64,000 nucleotides of DNA from Vibrio sp. 10N. Its GTDB lineage: Bacteria > Pseudomonadota > Gammaproteobacteria > Enterobacterales > Vibrionaceae. The translations under genes were made by a program, and so were the position numbers. How positions within the stretch are numbered: the stretch's first letter is position 1; each line of letters begins with the position of its first letter. Positions 13,057-24,109 of the stretch are shown piece after piece. Location: the NCBI RefSeq assembly GCF_036245475.1, contig NZ_BTPM01000001.1, positions 3,459,453-3,523,452 on the forward strand. Reading direction: 5' to 3'. The notes under the pieces are model-generated. The model did no database searches, had not been told where the DNA came from, and saw only the letters and a list, made by a program, of their open reading frames with translations.

Positions 13057-13635
13057 TTATTCAGTATCTTGCACTTTATGACATCGCCGTGATGCACACT
13101 CTTGCACGGTTCCAGACGCTCGCTTTTTTTCCACCAGCAACTCAAATCCGCAGAATTGACAGTGACCCTCTACAGGCGGGTGATTGACCGCAAACTTACA
13201 CTTTGGATACTGGTCGCATGCATAGAAGGTTTTGCCGAACCGAGACTTTCTCTCTTTGAGTGTCCCTTTAGCACACTCAGGACAAGAAACCGATGCTTGT
13301 TCGGTCTGCTCAGGCTCTTCTTGCTTATTGGGTGATTGAATGAAGTGACATTCAGGGTAGTTGCTGCACCCAATGAACATACCAAAGCGTCCTTGGCGCA
13401 ACAGCAACTCAGAACCGCAATCCGGACAGGGTACGCCTAACTCTTTGACGACATGACCATCGTTTTGATGCAATGGTTTAATATAGTCACAGCTCGGATA
13501 TTGGTCACACCCTAGAAAAGGACCATGTTTACCATTTTTGAGAAGCAGCTTACCGGACTGGCATTGGGGACAAGGCTCATGATCTAAGGCGTGTTCATGA
13601 GCCGAGAAAAGTTGATTGTCGATTTTACCACTCAT
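13057..13635 (-). CDS. yrdD: Topoisomerase-type C4 zinc-finger protein (YrdD)
   Basis: 192 residues with three CPxC..GC..YPxC fingers like those at the C terminus of topoisomerase I (CPQC/GCDQYPSC, CPDC/GCSNYPEC, CPEC/ACDQYPKC), then a fourth CQFC..C pair. There is no catalytic topoisomerase domain, so it is a stand-alone DNA- or RNA-binding protein of unknown role. It follows dprA and smg on the same strand (45-base gap after smg). In related genomes tsaC is close downstream; here purEK and the IS lie between. Confidence 0.88.
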   Translation of the reverse strand: MSGKIDNQLFSAHEHALDHEPCPQCQSGKLLLKNGKHGPFLGCDQYPSCDYIKPLHQNDGHVVKELGVPCPDCGSELLLRQGRFGMFIGCSNYPECHFIQSPNKQEEPEQTEQASVSCPECAKGTLKERKSRFGKTFYACDQYPKCKFAVNHPPVEGHCQFCGFELLVEKKRASGTVQECASRRCHKVQDTE

Positions 13636-13680
13636 GGTGTTCTCTTAACGCAAGCAGCCCATTAAGTTGGGCTGGGAGGA

Positions 13681-14157
13681 TTAATGCACCACACCTCTTT
13701 CAGCGGTGTAGATAAGCTCTTCCATGAGAGTGTACGCGTTTTCGTTGCCAGGAACATTGAACAAGACCATTAAAATGATCCATTTCAGGTCATCGAGTTC
13801 AAAGTCGTTAGTTTCCAGCCCCATAACTCGGTCAATGACCATCTCGCGAGTTTCGGTGGTCAAGACGCCAATCTGCTCCAAGAACATCAGTAGGCCACGG
13901 CTTTTAACATCCATACGCGTCATTTCTTGCTGGGTATAGATTCGCGTAGAGGTCGCGGCACTCATCGCAATCGCAGAATGCTCATCGGTGTTTTGCAGCT
14001 CAGCAAGATCCTCAAGCCACTCTAGCGCCTTGTAGATATCTTTTTGCTTAAAACCAGCTCTTAGTAGCTCATCCTCAAGTTCGTCTTGGTCTACCTGCAG
14101 ATCTGCATCGCTATGCACGTAGGTTTCGAACAGGTACATCAGTATGTCCATCATCAT
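13681..14157 (-). CDS. smg: Smg family protein (DUF494)
   Basis: An acidic protein of 158 residues, typical length for Smg, beginning [14 protein letters not shown]. It is predicted to be all-helical, without a signal peptide. Its function is unknown. It starts 2 bases after dprA ends and is certainly part of the same transcript; dprA-smg pairing is widely conserved. Confidence 0.92.
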   Translation of the reverse strand: MMMDILMYLFETYVHSDADLQVDQDELEDELLRAGFKQKDIYKALEWLEDLAELQNTDEHSAIAMSAATSTRIYTQQEMTRMDVKSRGLLMFLEQIGVLTTETREMVIDRVMGLETNDFELDDLKWIILMVLFNVPGNENAYTLMEELIYTAERGVVH

Positions 14158-14159
14158 AG

Positions 14160-15272
14160 CTAGCCTCTCCCCTTAAGAATATAACCACCGTTAACCGCAA
14201 CAACATGACCCAGTAATTCGAGCTCTAAAAGCTGTTGCATGACCTCTTGAACAGGAATATGGGTCTTTTGAGACAAAATATCAACCGGCGTTGCCTCTAT
14301 TCCTACGTTAGCCAACAGATCTGCATATGGCAATTCTTCTTTATCAATAACTTGGTCAAACAATGTCGGTTGTACTTTTTTAGACCAGTTTGACAGAGAT
14401 TCTATTTCACACAATACATCTTCAACACTTTGTACGAGGCAAGCACCAGTTCGTATTAATGAATGACACCCCTGATGATAGGCATGGCGAATAGACCCAG
14501 GCACAGCAAACACCTCACGCCCCTGCTCTGCCGCATACCTTGCTGTAATTAACGAGCCACTCTTCTCCGCGGCTTCCACCACCACAACGCCCAGCGACAG
14601 ACCACTGACAATTCGGTTTCGTCTTGGAAAGTGCTCCGCTCTCGGTTTTATCCAAGGTAGATGTTCACTGACCAGTGCACCTTGCTGAGCGATGCGCTGC
14701 GCAAGCGACTTGTGCCGAGCAGGATAAATGGAATCCAGCCCAGATCCCAACACGGCGATAGTCTTGCCATTTGCCTCTAGCGCTCCTTGGTGGGCATGAC
14801 CGTCGATACCCAGCGCCAATCCACTTGTTACGCAGTAGCCAAAGTTAACGAACTCCGCAGCAAAGCTACGCGCTGTTTCTAAACCACCAGCACTGGCGTT
14901 TCGGCTGCCAACCATGGCAATTTGCGGCTCTGACAATAGCGCCGCGTCACCTTGTACAAAAAGTACTGGCGGACAACCTTTGGACTCTCGCAGTAACGTT
15001 GGATACTCATGGTCTTGTTGAAGAAGGATATGATTATTCGCATTCTCTCGCCAAGCCAAGGCTCGCTCTGCGATCTCAATAGATTGCTTGCGAATAAAAC
15101 TAACCTGATTAGGCTTCAGTCCAATGGCCGATAATGTCTGCTCATCCGACTCGACAATATTGCGCGGATCATCCACAGCGAGCAGCTTATAGAAGGTAAC
15201 TGGGCCAATGCCGGGGCACAAAGAAAGGCGCAGCCATGCCGATGCTTTACTCTCATCCATGAAGTCATCCAT
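14160..15272 (-). CDS. dprA: DNA-processing protein DprA
   Basis: Binds incoming single-stranded DNA during natural transformation and loads RecA on it. 370 residues: an N-terminal helix-hairpin-helix-like region ([14 protein letters not shown]), the extended Rossmann fold (MVGSRNAS near 118, [15 protein letters not shown] near 155, [12 protein letters not shown]) and a C-terminal winged-helix domain ([29 protein letters not shown] region). Its ATG shares one base with the TGA of the LysM gene before it, so translation is coupled. A second ATG, 4 codons in, is an alternative start. Confidence 0.96.
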   Translation of the reverse strand: MDDFMDESKASAWLRLSLCPGIGPVTFYKLLAVDDPRNIVESDEQTLSAIGLKPNQVSFIRKQSIEIAERALAWRENANNHILLQQDHEYPTLLRESKGCPPVLFVQGDAALLSEPQIAMVGSRNASAGGLETARSFAAEFVNFGYCVTSGLALGIDGHAHQGALEANGKTIAVLGSGLDSIYPARHKSLAQRIAQQGALVSEHLPWIKPRAEHFPRRNRIVSGLSLGVVVVEAAEKSGSLITARYAAEQGREVFAVPGSIRHAYHQGCHSLIRTGACLVQSVEDVLCEIESLSNWSKKVQPTLFDQVIDKEELPYADLLANVGIEATPVDILSQKTHIPVQEVMQQLLELELLGHVVAVNGGYILKGRG

Positions 15273-16351
15273 CAGCTGTTGGGGCGCAGGGAAGGCGAAA
15301 TGACAAGCATGTGCTGAGTAATCGGCTCGCTCGCCTCGATGATCACAGCAATACTAAAAAAAGGATAGCTGCGGATCACCACCAGTTGCCCGACTTCAAC
15401 CGTCGGCATCCTCAGCGACGTCTCTTCTTCACTCAACTCCACCAGGCCTCGTTCTCCCTTAGAAAATTGAACGCCATGCGTTGGTCTCACTAACGAGTAG
15501 CTACTGCCTTGCTCGACCTGAGACACGTAACCACGATTGAGCACCACCGCCTGTCCTCTCACTGCATAGTTCACCGCATCCATCATTCCCGCAATACTTA
15601 GATCGTCAATAGCCGGGCCGGCATGAGGCTGAAAGTGGTTAATCTGTTCTGGGGTTTGTATCGCCGAGAGAGGGATTGCAACGTCGCCTTGCTTAATTTC
15701 ATGAATGAACCTTTCAATCTTAAGGGTGGTAACGTCACTCACTTGAGACTGGCTGCGCGCAATCGCCACCATTCTTACTTGCTGCATACTGTATTCTGAC
15801 TGCGGTGCAGCAAAGCGCTGGCTAGCACGATAGATAGCCCACTCGGTTTCGCCACCTTGATAGTCAATGTAGACATCATCTTCAGCGGTCACGTAGTTAA
15901 GACCATCACTTGAGCCAATCACTTTAGGAAGGCTCGCCAAATCGCTCTCTAGCACTAACCCTTCCCTTTGAGTGTAACGAGCTTGGGTCAGGGCGTTAAT
16001 GGCGGCGATGGGCGTTTTCGTGGTGACTTGAATCGTCGGCGACAGCTTCTTGGTCGCCTTACGCACCAACCTTGGCTGACCATCAACCCATGTCAGCATC
16101 AGTTTGTCACCGGGATAAATAAGGTCGGGGTCACCAATGTGCCGGTTCTGACTCCAAAGCTCAGGCCAGCGCCATGGCGAGTGTAAATAGAGACTCGAAA
16201 TTCCCCACAGCGTATCGCCCTGCTTTACCTGATAAACAGCAGGGACCGTCTCTTTAATCGTAAGCGGGTTATCAGCAAAAGAGAAAAAGCTCAGGGCGAG
16301 TGTGAGAACAACAATGTAAACCCTCAATACCAGCACATTTCCCTGCTTCAT
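15272..16351 (-). CDS. Secreted LysM-domain protein
   Basis: I start at 16351 (MKQGNVLVLR), which gives a signal peptide (hydrophobic VYIVVLTLALSFFSFA, cleavage near SFA). An upstream ATG at 16378 would add 9 polar residues. A single LysM domain follows (YQVKQGDTLWGISSLYLHSPWRWPELW, about 42-95), expected to bind peptidoglycan. The remaining 260 residues resemble no enzyme I know. About 360 residues. The gene is divergent from def and coupled to dprA, an arrangement I recall from other vibrios, but its role is unknown. Confidence 0.85.
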   Translation of the reverse strand: MKQGNVLVLRVYIVVLTLALSFFSFADNPLTIKETVPAVYQVKQGDTLWGISSLYLHSPWRWPELWSQNRHIGDPDLIYPGDKLMLTWVDGQPRLVRKATKKLSPTIQVTTKTPIAAINALTQARYTQREGLVLESDLASLPKVIGSSDGLNYVTAEDDVYIDYQGGETEWAIYRASQRFAAPQSEYSMQQVRMVAIARSQSQVSDVTTLKIERFIHEIKQGDVAIPLSAIQTPEQINHFQPHAGPAIDDLSIAGMMDAVNYAVRGQAVVLNRGYVSQVEQGSSYSLVRPTHGVQFSKGERGLVELSEEETSLRMPTVEVGQLVVIRSYPFFSIAVIIEASEPITQHMLVISPSLRPNS

Positions 16352-16466
16352 ACACCGCAATCCTTCGCTTTGTTTCAAGGGATGCTGTCATTTAGGTTAG
16401 AAAATGTCTAGAATTGAACCAACGAAGTCCAAGCCTATTCGGCACAGTTCAACATTTTGAGTGTAT

Positions 16467-16976
16467 ATGTCTGTATTACAAGTATTAACTTTCCCGGATG
16501 ATCGCCTAAGAACGGTAGCAAAGCCCGTTGAAGCGGTAACGCCGGAAATCCAAACAATCGTCGACGACATGATTGAAACCATGTATGACGAAGAAGGTAT
16601 CGGTCTGGCAGCAACCCAAGTTGACGTTCATCAGCGAATTGTTGTGATTGATATTTCAGATACTCGCGACGAGCCAATGGTACTGATCAACCCAGAAATC
16701 ACTGAAAAACGTGGCGAAGACGGTATCGAAGAAGGCTGTCTATCAGTACCAGGCGCTCGCGCACTGGTGCCTCGTGCTGCAGAAGTCACTGTGAAAGCAC
16801 TAAACCGCGACGGTGAAGAGTTCACTTTCGATGCGGATGATCTATTGGCTATCTGTGTTCAACATGAGCTTGACCACCTAGAGGGTAAACTGTTTGTTGA
16901 TTACCTTTCCCCTCTAAAGCGCAAGCGCATTAAAGACAAGCTTGAGAAAATTAAGCGCTTTAACGCTAAGCAGTAG
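16467..16976 (+). CDS. def: Peptide deformylase
   Basis: Removes the formyl group from the initiator methionine of new proteins. 169 residues from the ATG at 16467 (a GTG two codons upstream is possible). All three class I motifs are present: GIGLAATQ (44-51), EGCLSVP (89-95, metal ligand C91) and HELDHLEG (133-140, ligands H133 and H137, catalytic E134). It is followed by fmt after 35 bases, the usual pairing of deformylase and formyltransferase. Confidence 0.98.
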   Translation: MSVLQVLTFPDDRLRTVAKPVEAVTPEIQTIVDDMIETMYDEEGIGLAATQVDVHQRIVVIDISDTRDEPMVLINPEITEKRGEDGIEEGCLSVPGARALVPRAAEVTVKALNRDGEEFTFDADDLLAICVQHELDHLEGKLFVDYLSPLKRKRIKDKLEKIKRFNAKQ

Positions 16977-17011
16977 TCATCGAATAAGAATTTAAGTTAA
17001 GAGAGGTCAGT

Positions 17012-17959
17012 GTGAGCCAATCATTACGTATTGTGTTTGCCGGTACTCCAGACTTCGCCGCCCGTCACTTGGCGGCGTTATTGTCTTCGGAGCATGAGGT
17101 TATCGCGGTTTATACCCAACCGGATCGCCCTGCAGGCCGTGGTAAAAAGCTTACCGCAAGCCCAGTTAAAAACATCGCGCTTGAGCACGATATTCCCGTT
17201 TATCAGCCAGTCAACTTCAAGTCAGACGAAGCCAAACAAGAGCTGAAAGATCTCAACGCCGATATCATGGTGGTTGTCGCGTACGGTCTACTATTACCTC
17301 AAGCAGTACTCGATACGCCAAAACTCGGTTGTATTAACGTGCACGGCTCTATCTTGCCTCGCTGGCGCGGCGCAGCACCAATTCAGCGCTCTATCTGGGC
17401 AGGCGATGCTGAGACCGGCGTGACTATTATGCAGATGGATATCGGCCTTGATACTGGTGACATGCTAAAAATCGCCACATTGCCAATTGAAGCTACCGAT
17501 ACCAGCACCACCATGTATGACAAGCTTGCTGAACTTGGTCCAGAGGCTCTCGTTGATTGTCTTGGTGATATCGCAGCGGGCAAGGCCAACCCTGTCAAAC
17601 AGGACGATGAGCAAGCCAATTACGCCAGCAAGCTGAGTAAAGACGAAGCTAAGATCGATTGGTCTCAAGACGCCGCGTTTATCGAGCGCTGCGTACGAGC
17701 CTTTAACCCATGGCCAATGAGTTTCTTCTCTGTTGAAGAGAACAACATCAAGGTTTGGCAATCTCGCGTTGAAGCAAGTGCGACAGACGCGGCAGCGGGG
17801 ACTATCCTTAAGGCTGATAAAACAGGAATTTACGTTGCAACTGGTCAAGATACTTTGGTTCTGGAGCAAATCCAGATCCCAGGTAAGAAAGCGATGCCAG
17901 TGAGCGATGTTCTCAATTCCAAAGCCAGCTGGTTTGAAGTCGGCAGTATCCTAGGTTAG
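17012..17959 (+). CDS. fmt: Methionyl-tRNA formyltransferase
   Basis: Formylates initiator Met-tRNA using 10-formyltetrahydrofolate. It starts at GTG 17012, with GAGAGGT upstream. It has 315 residues: an N-terminal formyltransferase domain with the catalytic pair N109/H111 in [12 protein letters not shown], and the Asp in [12 protein letters not shown]-terminal OB-like tRNA-binding domain begins near residue 205. It sits in the def-fmt-rsmB run. Confidence 0.97.
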   Translation: MSQSLRIVFAGTPDFAARHLAALLSSEHEVIAVYTQPDRPAGRGKKLTASPVKNIALEHDIPVYQPVNFKSDEAKQELKDLNADIMVVVAYGLLLPQAVLDTPKLGCINVHGSILPRWRGAAPIQRSIWAGDAETGVTIMQMDIGLDTGDMLKIATLPIEATDTSTTMYDKLAELGPEALVDCLGDIAAGKANPVKQDDEQANYASKLSKDEAKIDWSQDAAFIERCVRAFNPWPMSFFSVEENNIKVWQSRVEASATDAAAGTILKADKTGIYVATGQDTLVLEQIQIPGKKAMPVSDVLNSKASWFEVGSILG

Positions 17960-17981
17960 CGATACCCACCGCATACGATAT

Positions 17982-18020
17982 TTAGGGCCAGTGCTGACCA
18001 GTACGGGCCCTAGTTTGTTT
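17982..18020 (+). terminator. Possible weak terminator between fmt and rsmB
   Basis: TAGGGCC pairs with GGGCCCTA across about 16 bases, followed by GTTTGTTTTC. It may lower transcription into rsmB. The stem is short and the evidence modest. Confidence 0.35.
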
Positions 18021-18049
18021 TCATAGCAACACAATTTTAGGTAACTAAC

Positions 18050-19330
18050 ATGAACGTTCGCGCTGTCGCGGCTAATATCCTTTTCCAAGTGGTTGATAAA
18101 GGCCAATCGCTCTCGAGTGCACTTCCATTAGGTCAGCAGCAGGTGAAACCTCGCGACCAAGCACTGCTTCAAGAAATCTGTTTTGGTGCGCTTCGAATTT
18201 TGCCTCGTCTCGAGTCTATCGCTTCCGAATTAATGGATAAGCCACTCAAAGGCAAACAGCGCGTATTTCATCATTTGATTTTAGTGGGTCTCTACCAAAT
18301 CGGTCATATGCGTATTCCTGCCCACGCAGCAGTCGGCGAGACCGTTGAAGCCACTAAAGCACTGAAAGGCCCAAAGCTGCGTGGTTTGATCAATGCGGTA
18401 TTGCGCAATTATCAGCGTAATCAAGAGCAGCTCGATCAAAAATCGGTCAGCCATAATGCAGGCAAGTATGGTCACCCAAGCTGGCTACTAAAACTGTTGC
18501 AGCAAAGCTACCCAGAACAGTGGGAGAGCATTGTTGAAGCCAACAACATGAAAGCACCGATGTGGCTGCGTGTGAACCACCAGCACTTGCCGCGTGATGA
18601 CTATCAAGCGCTTCTCAAAAATGAAGGCATAGATTCCACTCCACACCCAGAGGCGCAAGATGCCCTAAAATTGGCCGCGCCGTGCGATGTGACCAAACTG
18701 CCAGGCTTTGAAAAAGGTTGGGTATCGGTACAAGACGCCGCAGCACAACTATCGATTAACTATCTTGAGCCGCAAGATGGCGAACTGATCTTAGATTGTT
18801 GCGCCGCACCGGGTGGTAAAACAGCGCATATTCTAGAGCGAACCAAAGACAGCCAAGTCGTCGCGATTGACTGTGATGAGACGCGTCTCAAGCGCGTTCA
18901 CGACAACCTAAAGCGCCTTAATCTACAGGCGAAAGTGGTGTGTGGTGATGCAAGAACGCCGCAGGAATGGTGGCAAGGCGAGCAATTCGACCGCATCATA
19001 TTGGATGCACCATGTTCGGCAACCGGCGTTATTCGCCGCCACCCTGACATCAAGTGGTTGCGCCGCGCGGAGGACATTGACGCGCTAGCCGAGTTACAAC
19101 GCGAGATCTTTGATGCCATGTGGCAGCAACTGAAAGTGGGGGGGACTTTGGTTTATGCGACGTGCTCTATCACGCCGCAGGAAAACAAAGACCAAGTCAT
19201 TGCATTCTTGGCGCGCACCGCGAATGCTGAGCTTATCGGCTCAGATAAAGAGAACCCAGGTCGTCAGATTCTTCCGGGTGAACACGATATGGATGGCTTC
19301 TATTACGCAGTGCTACAGAAGACGCAGTAA
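18050..19330 (+). CDS. rsmB: 16S rRNA (cytosine967-C5)-methyltransferase
   Basis: Methylates C967 of 16S rRNA with S-adenosylmethionine. 426 residues. An N-terminal NusB-like RNA-binding domain covers about 1-140. The Rossmann methyltransferase domain has [10 protein letters not shown] near 248 (SAM binding), DAPCSATG near 319 and ATCSI near 371; the two cysteines of the PC and TC motifs are the expected catalytic pair. It lies 90 bases after fmt, and trkA follows after 102 bases. Confidence 0.97.
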   Translation: MNVRAVAANILFQVVDKGQSLSSALPLGQQQVKPRDQALLQEICFGALRILPRLESIASELMDKPLKGKQRVFHHLILVGLYQIGHMRIPAHAAVGETVEATKALKGPKLRGLINAVLRNYQRNQEQLDQKSVSHNAGKYGHPSWLLKLLQQSYPEQWESIVEANNMKAPMWLRVNHQHLPRDDYQALLKNEGIDSTPHPEAQDALKLAAPCDVTKLPGFEKGWVSVQDAAAQLSINYLEPQDGELILDCCAAPGGKTAHILERTKDSQVVAIDCDETRLKRVHDNLKRLNLQAKVVCGDARTPQEWWQGEQFDRIILDAPCSATGVIRRHPDIKWLRRAEDIDALAELQREIFDAMWQQLKVGGTLVYATCSITPQENKDQVIAFLARTANAELIGSDKENPGRQILPGEHDMDGFYYAVLQKTQ

Positions 19331-19432
19331 TCGACCATTAAAAGGGAACTTAAAAATCAATAGCATGCTAACTTATTGATGGCTATGCTATTGACGTAAT
19401 GAGTTTATAAAAAAACAGAAGAGCGAAATGTT

Positions 19433-20809
19433 ATGAAAATCATCATTCTTGGAGCTGGTCAAGTTGGTGGCACCCTAGCGGAGAACCTCGTAGGGGAAAA
19501 CAACGATATTACTATCGTCGACCGCGACAGCGACCGTTTAAGAGAGCTGCAAGATAAGTATGATTTGCGTGTCGTCAATGGCTACGCTTGTCACCCTGAC
19601 GTGCTAAGAGAAGCCGGCGCACAAGATGCCGACATGTTGGTCGCCGTAACCAATATGGACGAAACCAACATGGCAGCCTGTCAGGTCGCATTTTCGCTGT
19701 TCAACACCCCAAACCGTGTGGCGCGTATTCGCTCTCGTGAATACCTGATCGAGAAAGAGAGTTTGTTTAACTCTGGTGCGATTCCGGTTGACCACCTGAT
19801 TGCCCCAGAAGAGCTCGTCACCAGCTACATCGAAAGACTGATCCAATACCCAGGCGCGCTGCAAGTTGTCAGCTTTGCCGATGAACGCGTCAGTCTTGTC
19901 GCGGTAAAAGCCTACTACGGCGGTCCGCTAGTGGGGAATGCACTGTCCACTCTACGTGAGCATATGCCGCACATCGACACCCGTGTCGCGGCGATTTTCC
20001 GTCAAGGCCGTCCAATTCGCCCACAAGGCACCACCATTATTGAAGCCGATGATGAAGTGTTCTTCGTCGCGGCAAGCAACCATATTCGCTCGGTAATGAG
20101 TGAGCTACAGCGCCTAGAGAAGCCGTACCGCCGCATCATGATTGTGGGTGGTGGTAACATCGGTGCCAGTCTTGCTAAACGCCTAGAGCAAACCTACAGC
20201 GTTAAACTGATTGAGCGCAGCTATCAGCGTGCAGAGAAGCTGTCTGAAGAGCTAGAAAACACCATCGTTTTCTGTGGTGATGCCGCAGACCAAGAGCTGC
20301 TTGCAGAAGAAAACATCGATCAAGTCGATGTGTTTATTGCACTCACCAACGAAGATGAAACCAACATCATGTCGGCGATGCTGGCGAAGAAAATGGGTGC
20401 CAAAAAGGTGATGGTACTTATCCAGCGCGGCGCTTATGTTGATCTCGTCCAAGGTGGCACCATTGATGTGGCGATTTCACCTCAACAGGCGACGATTTCT
20501 GCTCTGCTTACTCACGTTCGCCGTGCGGATATCGTCAACGTATCCTCACTACGCCGCGGTGCCGCAGAAGCCATCGAAGCGGTCGCCCATGGTGATGAAA
20601 CCACCTCTAAAGTGGTTGGCAAGGCCATCGGTGATATCAAACTGCCACCGGGCACCACCATCGGCGCAATTGTGCGTGGTGAAGAAGTACTCATTGCCCA
20701 CGACCGTACCATTATCGAGCAGGATGACCACGTAGTGATGTTCTTGGTTGATAAGAAATACGTGCCGGATGTTGAGGCACTGTTCCAGCCGAGCGCGTTC
20801 TTCTTGTAA
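19433..20809 (+). CDS. trkA: Trk potassium uptake regulator TrkA
   Basis: Peripheral cytoplasmic membrane protein that gates the TrkH potassium channel in response to NAD(H) and ATP. 458 residues built as a duplicated RCK unit: the first Rossmann fold starts with [14 protein letters not shown] (5-18), the second with [14 protein letters not shown] (about 237-250), and each is followed by an RCK_C domain. trkH begins 9 bases after it, a clear two-gene operon. Confidence 0.97.
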   Translation: MKIIILGAGQVGGTLAENLVGENNDITIVDRDSDRLRELQDKYDLRVVNGYACHPDVLREAGAQDADMLVAVTNMDETNMAACQVAFSLFNTPNRVARIRSREYLIEKESLFNSGAIPVDHLIAPEELVTSYIERLIQYPGALQVVSFADERVSLVAVKAYYGGPLVGNALSTLREHMPHIDTRVAAIFRQGRPIRPQGTTIIEADDEVFFVAASNHIRSVMSELQRLEKPYRRIMIVGGGNIGASLAKRLEQTYSVKLIERSYQRAEKLSEELENTIVFCGDAADQELLAEENIDQVDVFIALTNEDETNIMSAMLAKKMGAKKVMVLIQRGAYVDLVQGGTIDVAISPQQATISALLTHVRRADIVNVSSLRRGAAEAIEAVAHGDETTSKVVGKAIGDIKLPPGTTIGAIVRGEEVLIAHDRTIIEQDDHVVMFLVDKKYVPDVEALFQPSAFFL

Positions 20810-20818
20810 GGCAATTTT

Positions 20819-22264
20819 ATGGTTAACGCCCGCCCGGTCTCGTTCGTTATAGGGTTAGTGCTGTCTAAGCTGGCCCTATTCATGTACGTGCCCACTCTCG
20901 TCGCTTTCTTTACTGGTACCGATGGCTTTCTCGACTTTGGTCTTGCGGTCGTCATTACGCACATCGCGGCATTCCTTTGTCTCACCATAGGTCGAACCAA
21001 ACATTTTAAGCTTGGTGTTCGAGATATGTTCTTGATCACCAGTCTTGTATGGACCATTGCTAGCGCTTTTGCAGCGCTGCCCTTCGTGTTCATCAACCAC
21101 ATCAGTTTTACCGACGCCTACTTTGAAACCATGTCAGGTATCACCACCACAGGCTCGACTGTACTCAGTGGCCTCGACAACATGGCGCCGAGTATCTTGC
21201 TATGGCGCTCAATATTACAGTGGCTGGGCGGTATCGGCTTTATTGTAATGGCGGTAGCCGTCTTACCGATGCTCAACGTCGGGGGGATGCGACTGTTCCA
21301 GACCGAATCTTCCGACTGGTCTGATAAAAGTAGTCCACGCGCGAAAACCGTCGCCAAAAACATTGTGGTGGTGTACTTAGTACTGACAGGCTTGTGCTTA
21401 CTCGGCTATCTTGCAACAGGCATGAACCTATTCGATGCCATTAACCACTCATTTACCACGTTATCCACTGGTGGCTACTCCACCTCTGACGGCTCAATGA
21501 ACCACTTCTCTGAAGGGTCACACTGGGTTGGCACTGTGTTTATGTTCTTGGGCGGCTTACCCTTCTTGCTGTTTGTGGCCGCACTGTCGAAACGCGACCC
21601 GAGAGTGTTGTTTAATGACGCTCAAGTACGCGGCTTTGGTTATCTTTTCTTGATAGCCAGTACGGTTGTGGCTCTTTGGCTGTTTATCGAGGACGGCTAT
21701 GCCTTAGATGATGCCTTCCGCGTCTCTATGTTCAACATCGTCTCGGTGGTGACCACCACTGGGTTTGGTTTGGAAGACTTCACCGCCTGGGGACCACTGC
21801 CTTCAGTCGTGTTTGCCTTCATGATGATGGTAGGGGCGTGTTCAGGTTCAACCTCTGGCGGCATTAAGATATTTCGCTTTCAGATTGCGGTGACGCTGCT
21901 GCACAAACAAATGATGAAGCTTATTCACCCATCTGGCGTGTTCGTGCAGCGTTACAACCAGCGCCCAGTAAACGATGATATCGTGCGCTCCGTCGTGGCA
22001 TTTGGCTTGATGTTCTTTGTGACGATTATCGTTCTTGCTGCAGCACTCAGCGCGATGGGTTTAGACCCTACCACCAGTATTTCTGGCGCGATTACCGCCG
22101 TTGCGAATGTGGGACCGGGTATGGGCTCAGTCATTGGCCCAACAGGAAACTTTGCTCCGCTGCCCGATGCGGCAAAATGGTTACTGAGTTTAGGTATGCT
22201 AATGGGGCGCTTGGAAATCCTCACACTGATCGTACTGTTCTTCCCTGCATTCTGGCGCCGCTAG
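20819..22264 (+). CDS. trkH: Trk potassium transporter TrkH
   Basis: Inner-membrane K+ channel of the Trk system, 481 residues with about ten membrane segments arranged as four M1-P-M2 repeats. The four selectivity-filter segments are visible: TTGSTVL near 108, STGGYST near 216, TTTGFG near 312 and NVGPGMG near 430. The third intracellular gate loop (SGSTSGGIK) is present near 343. It works with TrkA, encoded just upstream. Confidence 0.97.
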   Translation: MVNARPVSFVIGLVLSKLALFMYVPTLVAFFTGTDGFLDFGLAVVITHIAAFLCLTIGRTKHFKLGVRDMFLITSLVWTIASAFAALPFVFINHISFTDAYFETMSGITTTGSTVLSGLDNMAPSILLWRSILQWLGGIGFIVMAVAVLPMLNVGGMRLFQTESSDWSDKSSPRAKTVAKNIVVVYLVLTGLCLLGYLATGMNLFDAINHSFTTLSTGGYSTSDGSMNHFSEGSHWVGTVFMFLGGLPFLLFVAALSKRDPRVLFNDAQVRGFGYLFLIASTVVALWLFIEDGYALDDAFRVSMFNIVSVVTTTGFGLEDFTAWGPLPSVVFAFMMMVGACSGSTSGGIKIFRFQIAVTLLHKQMMKLIHPSGVFVQRYNQRPVNDDIVRSVVAFGLMFFVTIIVLAAALSAMGLDPTTSISGAITAVANVGPGMGSVIGPTGNFAPLPDAAKWLLSLGMLMGRLEILTLIVLFFPAFWRR

Positions 22265-22281
22265 TCGCGGCGTTATCTAGA

Positions 22282-22932
22282 CTACACTGGCGTCACATAC
22301 CAATACACAGCAAAGAAGTGACACGCCGCTCCCCCTAACACAAACAGATGCCAAATGGCGTGATTATAAGGAATGCGTTTGTTGGCGTAGAACACCACAC
22401 CCAGCGTGTAAATTGCCCCACCAGCAGCAAGCAAGATAAGCCCTGAAGGTTCAAGATGTTTGGCGAGCTGATAAATCACAATGAGCGATAACCACCCCAT
22501 CACCAGATAGGTAATCAGTGACGCACGTTTAAAGCGATAGACAAAAAACAGCTTCATGATAATGCCAATCACCGCAAGCGCCCAAATCACCATCATTAAT
22601 CCAACTGCAAGTGGCGTGCGTAAACTCACCAACATAAATGGGGTATAGCTACCCGCTATAAGTAAGAAAATAGCACAGTGATCAAAGGTCTTTAGCCAAC
22701 GTTTACTGCTCGGGTGCGGAATGGAATGATACAGGGTTGAGGCGAGGAACAAGGTGATCATGCTGCCGCCATACAGACTCATGCTGGTCATGGTCATCAC
22801 ATCGGCACCTGCGGCCAGTGAGCGCTGCAACAGCAATACCAACCCTAGGATCGACAGCAAGATACCAATTCCATGAGTAACACTGTTGGCCCACTCTTCA
22901 CGTGCGCTGTAGTGGGAAGTGATCGTCGACAT
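22282..22932 (-). CDS. HlyIII/PAQR-family membrane protein (YqfA type)
   Basis: 216 residues with seven predicted membrane segments. Family residues that bind a metal are present: an N-terminal NSVTHGIG, a Ser/His segment in LYHSIPH, and [16 protein letters not shown] near the C terminus. Often labelled hemolysin III, but E. coli YqfA is a membrane-stress or cell-envelope protein, and nothing here shows toxin activity. It is convergent with trkH, 17 bases apart. Confidence 0.9.
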   Translation of the reverse strand: MSTITSHYSAREEWANSVTHGIGILLSILGLVLLLQRSLAAGADVMTMTSMSLYGGSMITLFLASTLYHSIPHPSSKRWLKTFDHCAIFLLIAGSYTPFMLVSLRTPLAVGLMMVIWALAVIGIIMKLFFVYRFKRASLITYLVMGWLSLIVIYQLAKHLEPSGLILLAAGGAIYTLGVVFYANKRIPYNHAIWHLFVLGGAACHFFAVYWYVTPV

Positions 22933-23002
22933 GCCCGCATACTCTCATTTTGGTCACAAAATCAGAGCATGCCACATTCAGCGAACATGTGTTAGCTCAA
23001 AG

Positions 23003-23803
23003 TTAGGTAGTTTGCTCTAGGTAGTCTAGAACCTGTTTGCCCGCTTCCTCACCAGAAAGAGAACTTGGTAAAGTGAGCTCGCGTTTGAGCTGGCCAAGGC
23101 CAATCAAACTAGACAGCATACCTTTGACCCCTTCTTTATTGCGGTCGATCTCAAACCACAACTTAAGTTCATCTTCACTGCGATACGCGATGATCTCTAA
23201 CTCTCGCCAGCGGCCGTGGTATGGGCCTGTGGTTGGCACAAACTCAAATTCTTGAACAAACGGCATGGCAAAGCCTTTCGCTGCTTCGCATTCCACTTGG
23301 CGTATGCGCAATCCTTGGTCTTCAAGTGCGACAAAGATGCCATCAATGAGAGGATCAGGGCGAACGGTCAGCATATCTTTGTCTTTCGGATCCGCTGCCA
23401 TGGCAATATCGAGGCCAGTCTCCAGCCACACACGTGAATCGCCAATTGTCACCGGAGTATTCCATGGCACATTCAGTTCAACGTCGAAGTCACGGGTTTC
23501 TCCAGGCTCTATGGTAAACGCATACGGCAAGGTCCAAGACTGCAGCTCATAGGTTTTGGAGACTTTCTTTTTTGGCGCTCCAGGATGATTACTATTGTCG
23601 TTTTGGTTTTGCGCTACCTCGTCGATGTAACGGCAACATAGCTTAAGCTTGATGTTGTCGACCGTTTGCGCGGTTTTACCACCATAAACATGAATAGTTA
23701 CTTTTGCTGTCTCGCCCGGATGCAGAAACTCTTGATGCAGAACAGAGTCAACTTTGGCTGCCCCTATCCCAAAACTTGCTAAGGTTTTTTTGAAAAAAGA
23801 CAT
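23003..23803 (-). CDS. Spo0M-like sporulation-control family protein
   Basis: I choose the ATG at 23803 (MSFFKKTLASFGIGAAKVD), preceded by AAAGGAAG; an upstream ATG would add 57 residues that do not resemble the family. The 266-residue protein has an arrestin-like beta-sandwich pattern: LHPGETAKVTIHVYGG, then FTIEPGETRDFDVELNVPWNTPVT, typical of Bacillus Spo0M. Vibrios do not sporulate, so the name is historical and its role here is unknown. No signal peptide, so it is cytoplasmic. It is transcribed alone, divergent from the small ORF at 24.1 kb. Confidence 0.87.
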   Translation of the reverse strand: MSFFKKTLASFGIGAAKVDSVLHQEFLHPGETAKVTIHVYGGKTAQTVDNIKLKLCCRYIDEVAQNQNDNSNHPGAPKKKVSKTYELQSWTLPYAFTIEPGETRDFDVELNVPWNTPVTIGDSRVWLETGLDIAMAADPKDKDMLTVRPDPLIDGIFVALEDQGLRIRQVECEAAKGFAMPFVQEFEFVPTTGPYHGRWRELEIIAYRSEDELKLWFEIDRNKEGVKGMLSSLIGLGQLKRELTLPSSLSGEEAGKQVLDYLEQTT

Positions 23804-24109
23804 TCTTACTTCCTTTAATAACCAAAGACACTTGCTAGTGTTGTATCGTAAATCGCCAGAGAAAACAAACGATACACGCACAGAGTCGGTGAAGAAAAAA
23901 TAACCACTTTTTTTATGGGACCTATCGAATATCAGAAAGCTTACTGCTATTCTATGCGTGGTGTGCATGCACACCGTTATTCCTGATTACTTATTTGGAG
24001 TGGCATCAGTCAAAAAAGAGCGACATTGGGAGTCTATTCCGTGTTTCTCATAGGTGATCAGGCCATGTAGTTGGCAACGGAATTGCCTGACTTGTTAGGT
24101 TACAACAAT

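Noticed and set aside
20512..21102. A 196-codon open frame antisense to the trkA/trkH junction
   Set aside because: It overlaps two certain genes, has low-complexity composition (Thr, Ser, Met, Lys) typical of a shadow frame and no ribosome binding site.
22282..22932. Hemolysin toxin
   Set aside because: The family name hemolysin III is historical. This is a seven-helix PAQR-type membrane protein without any sign of secretion or toxin function.
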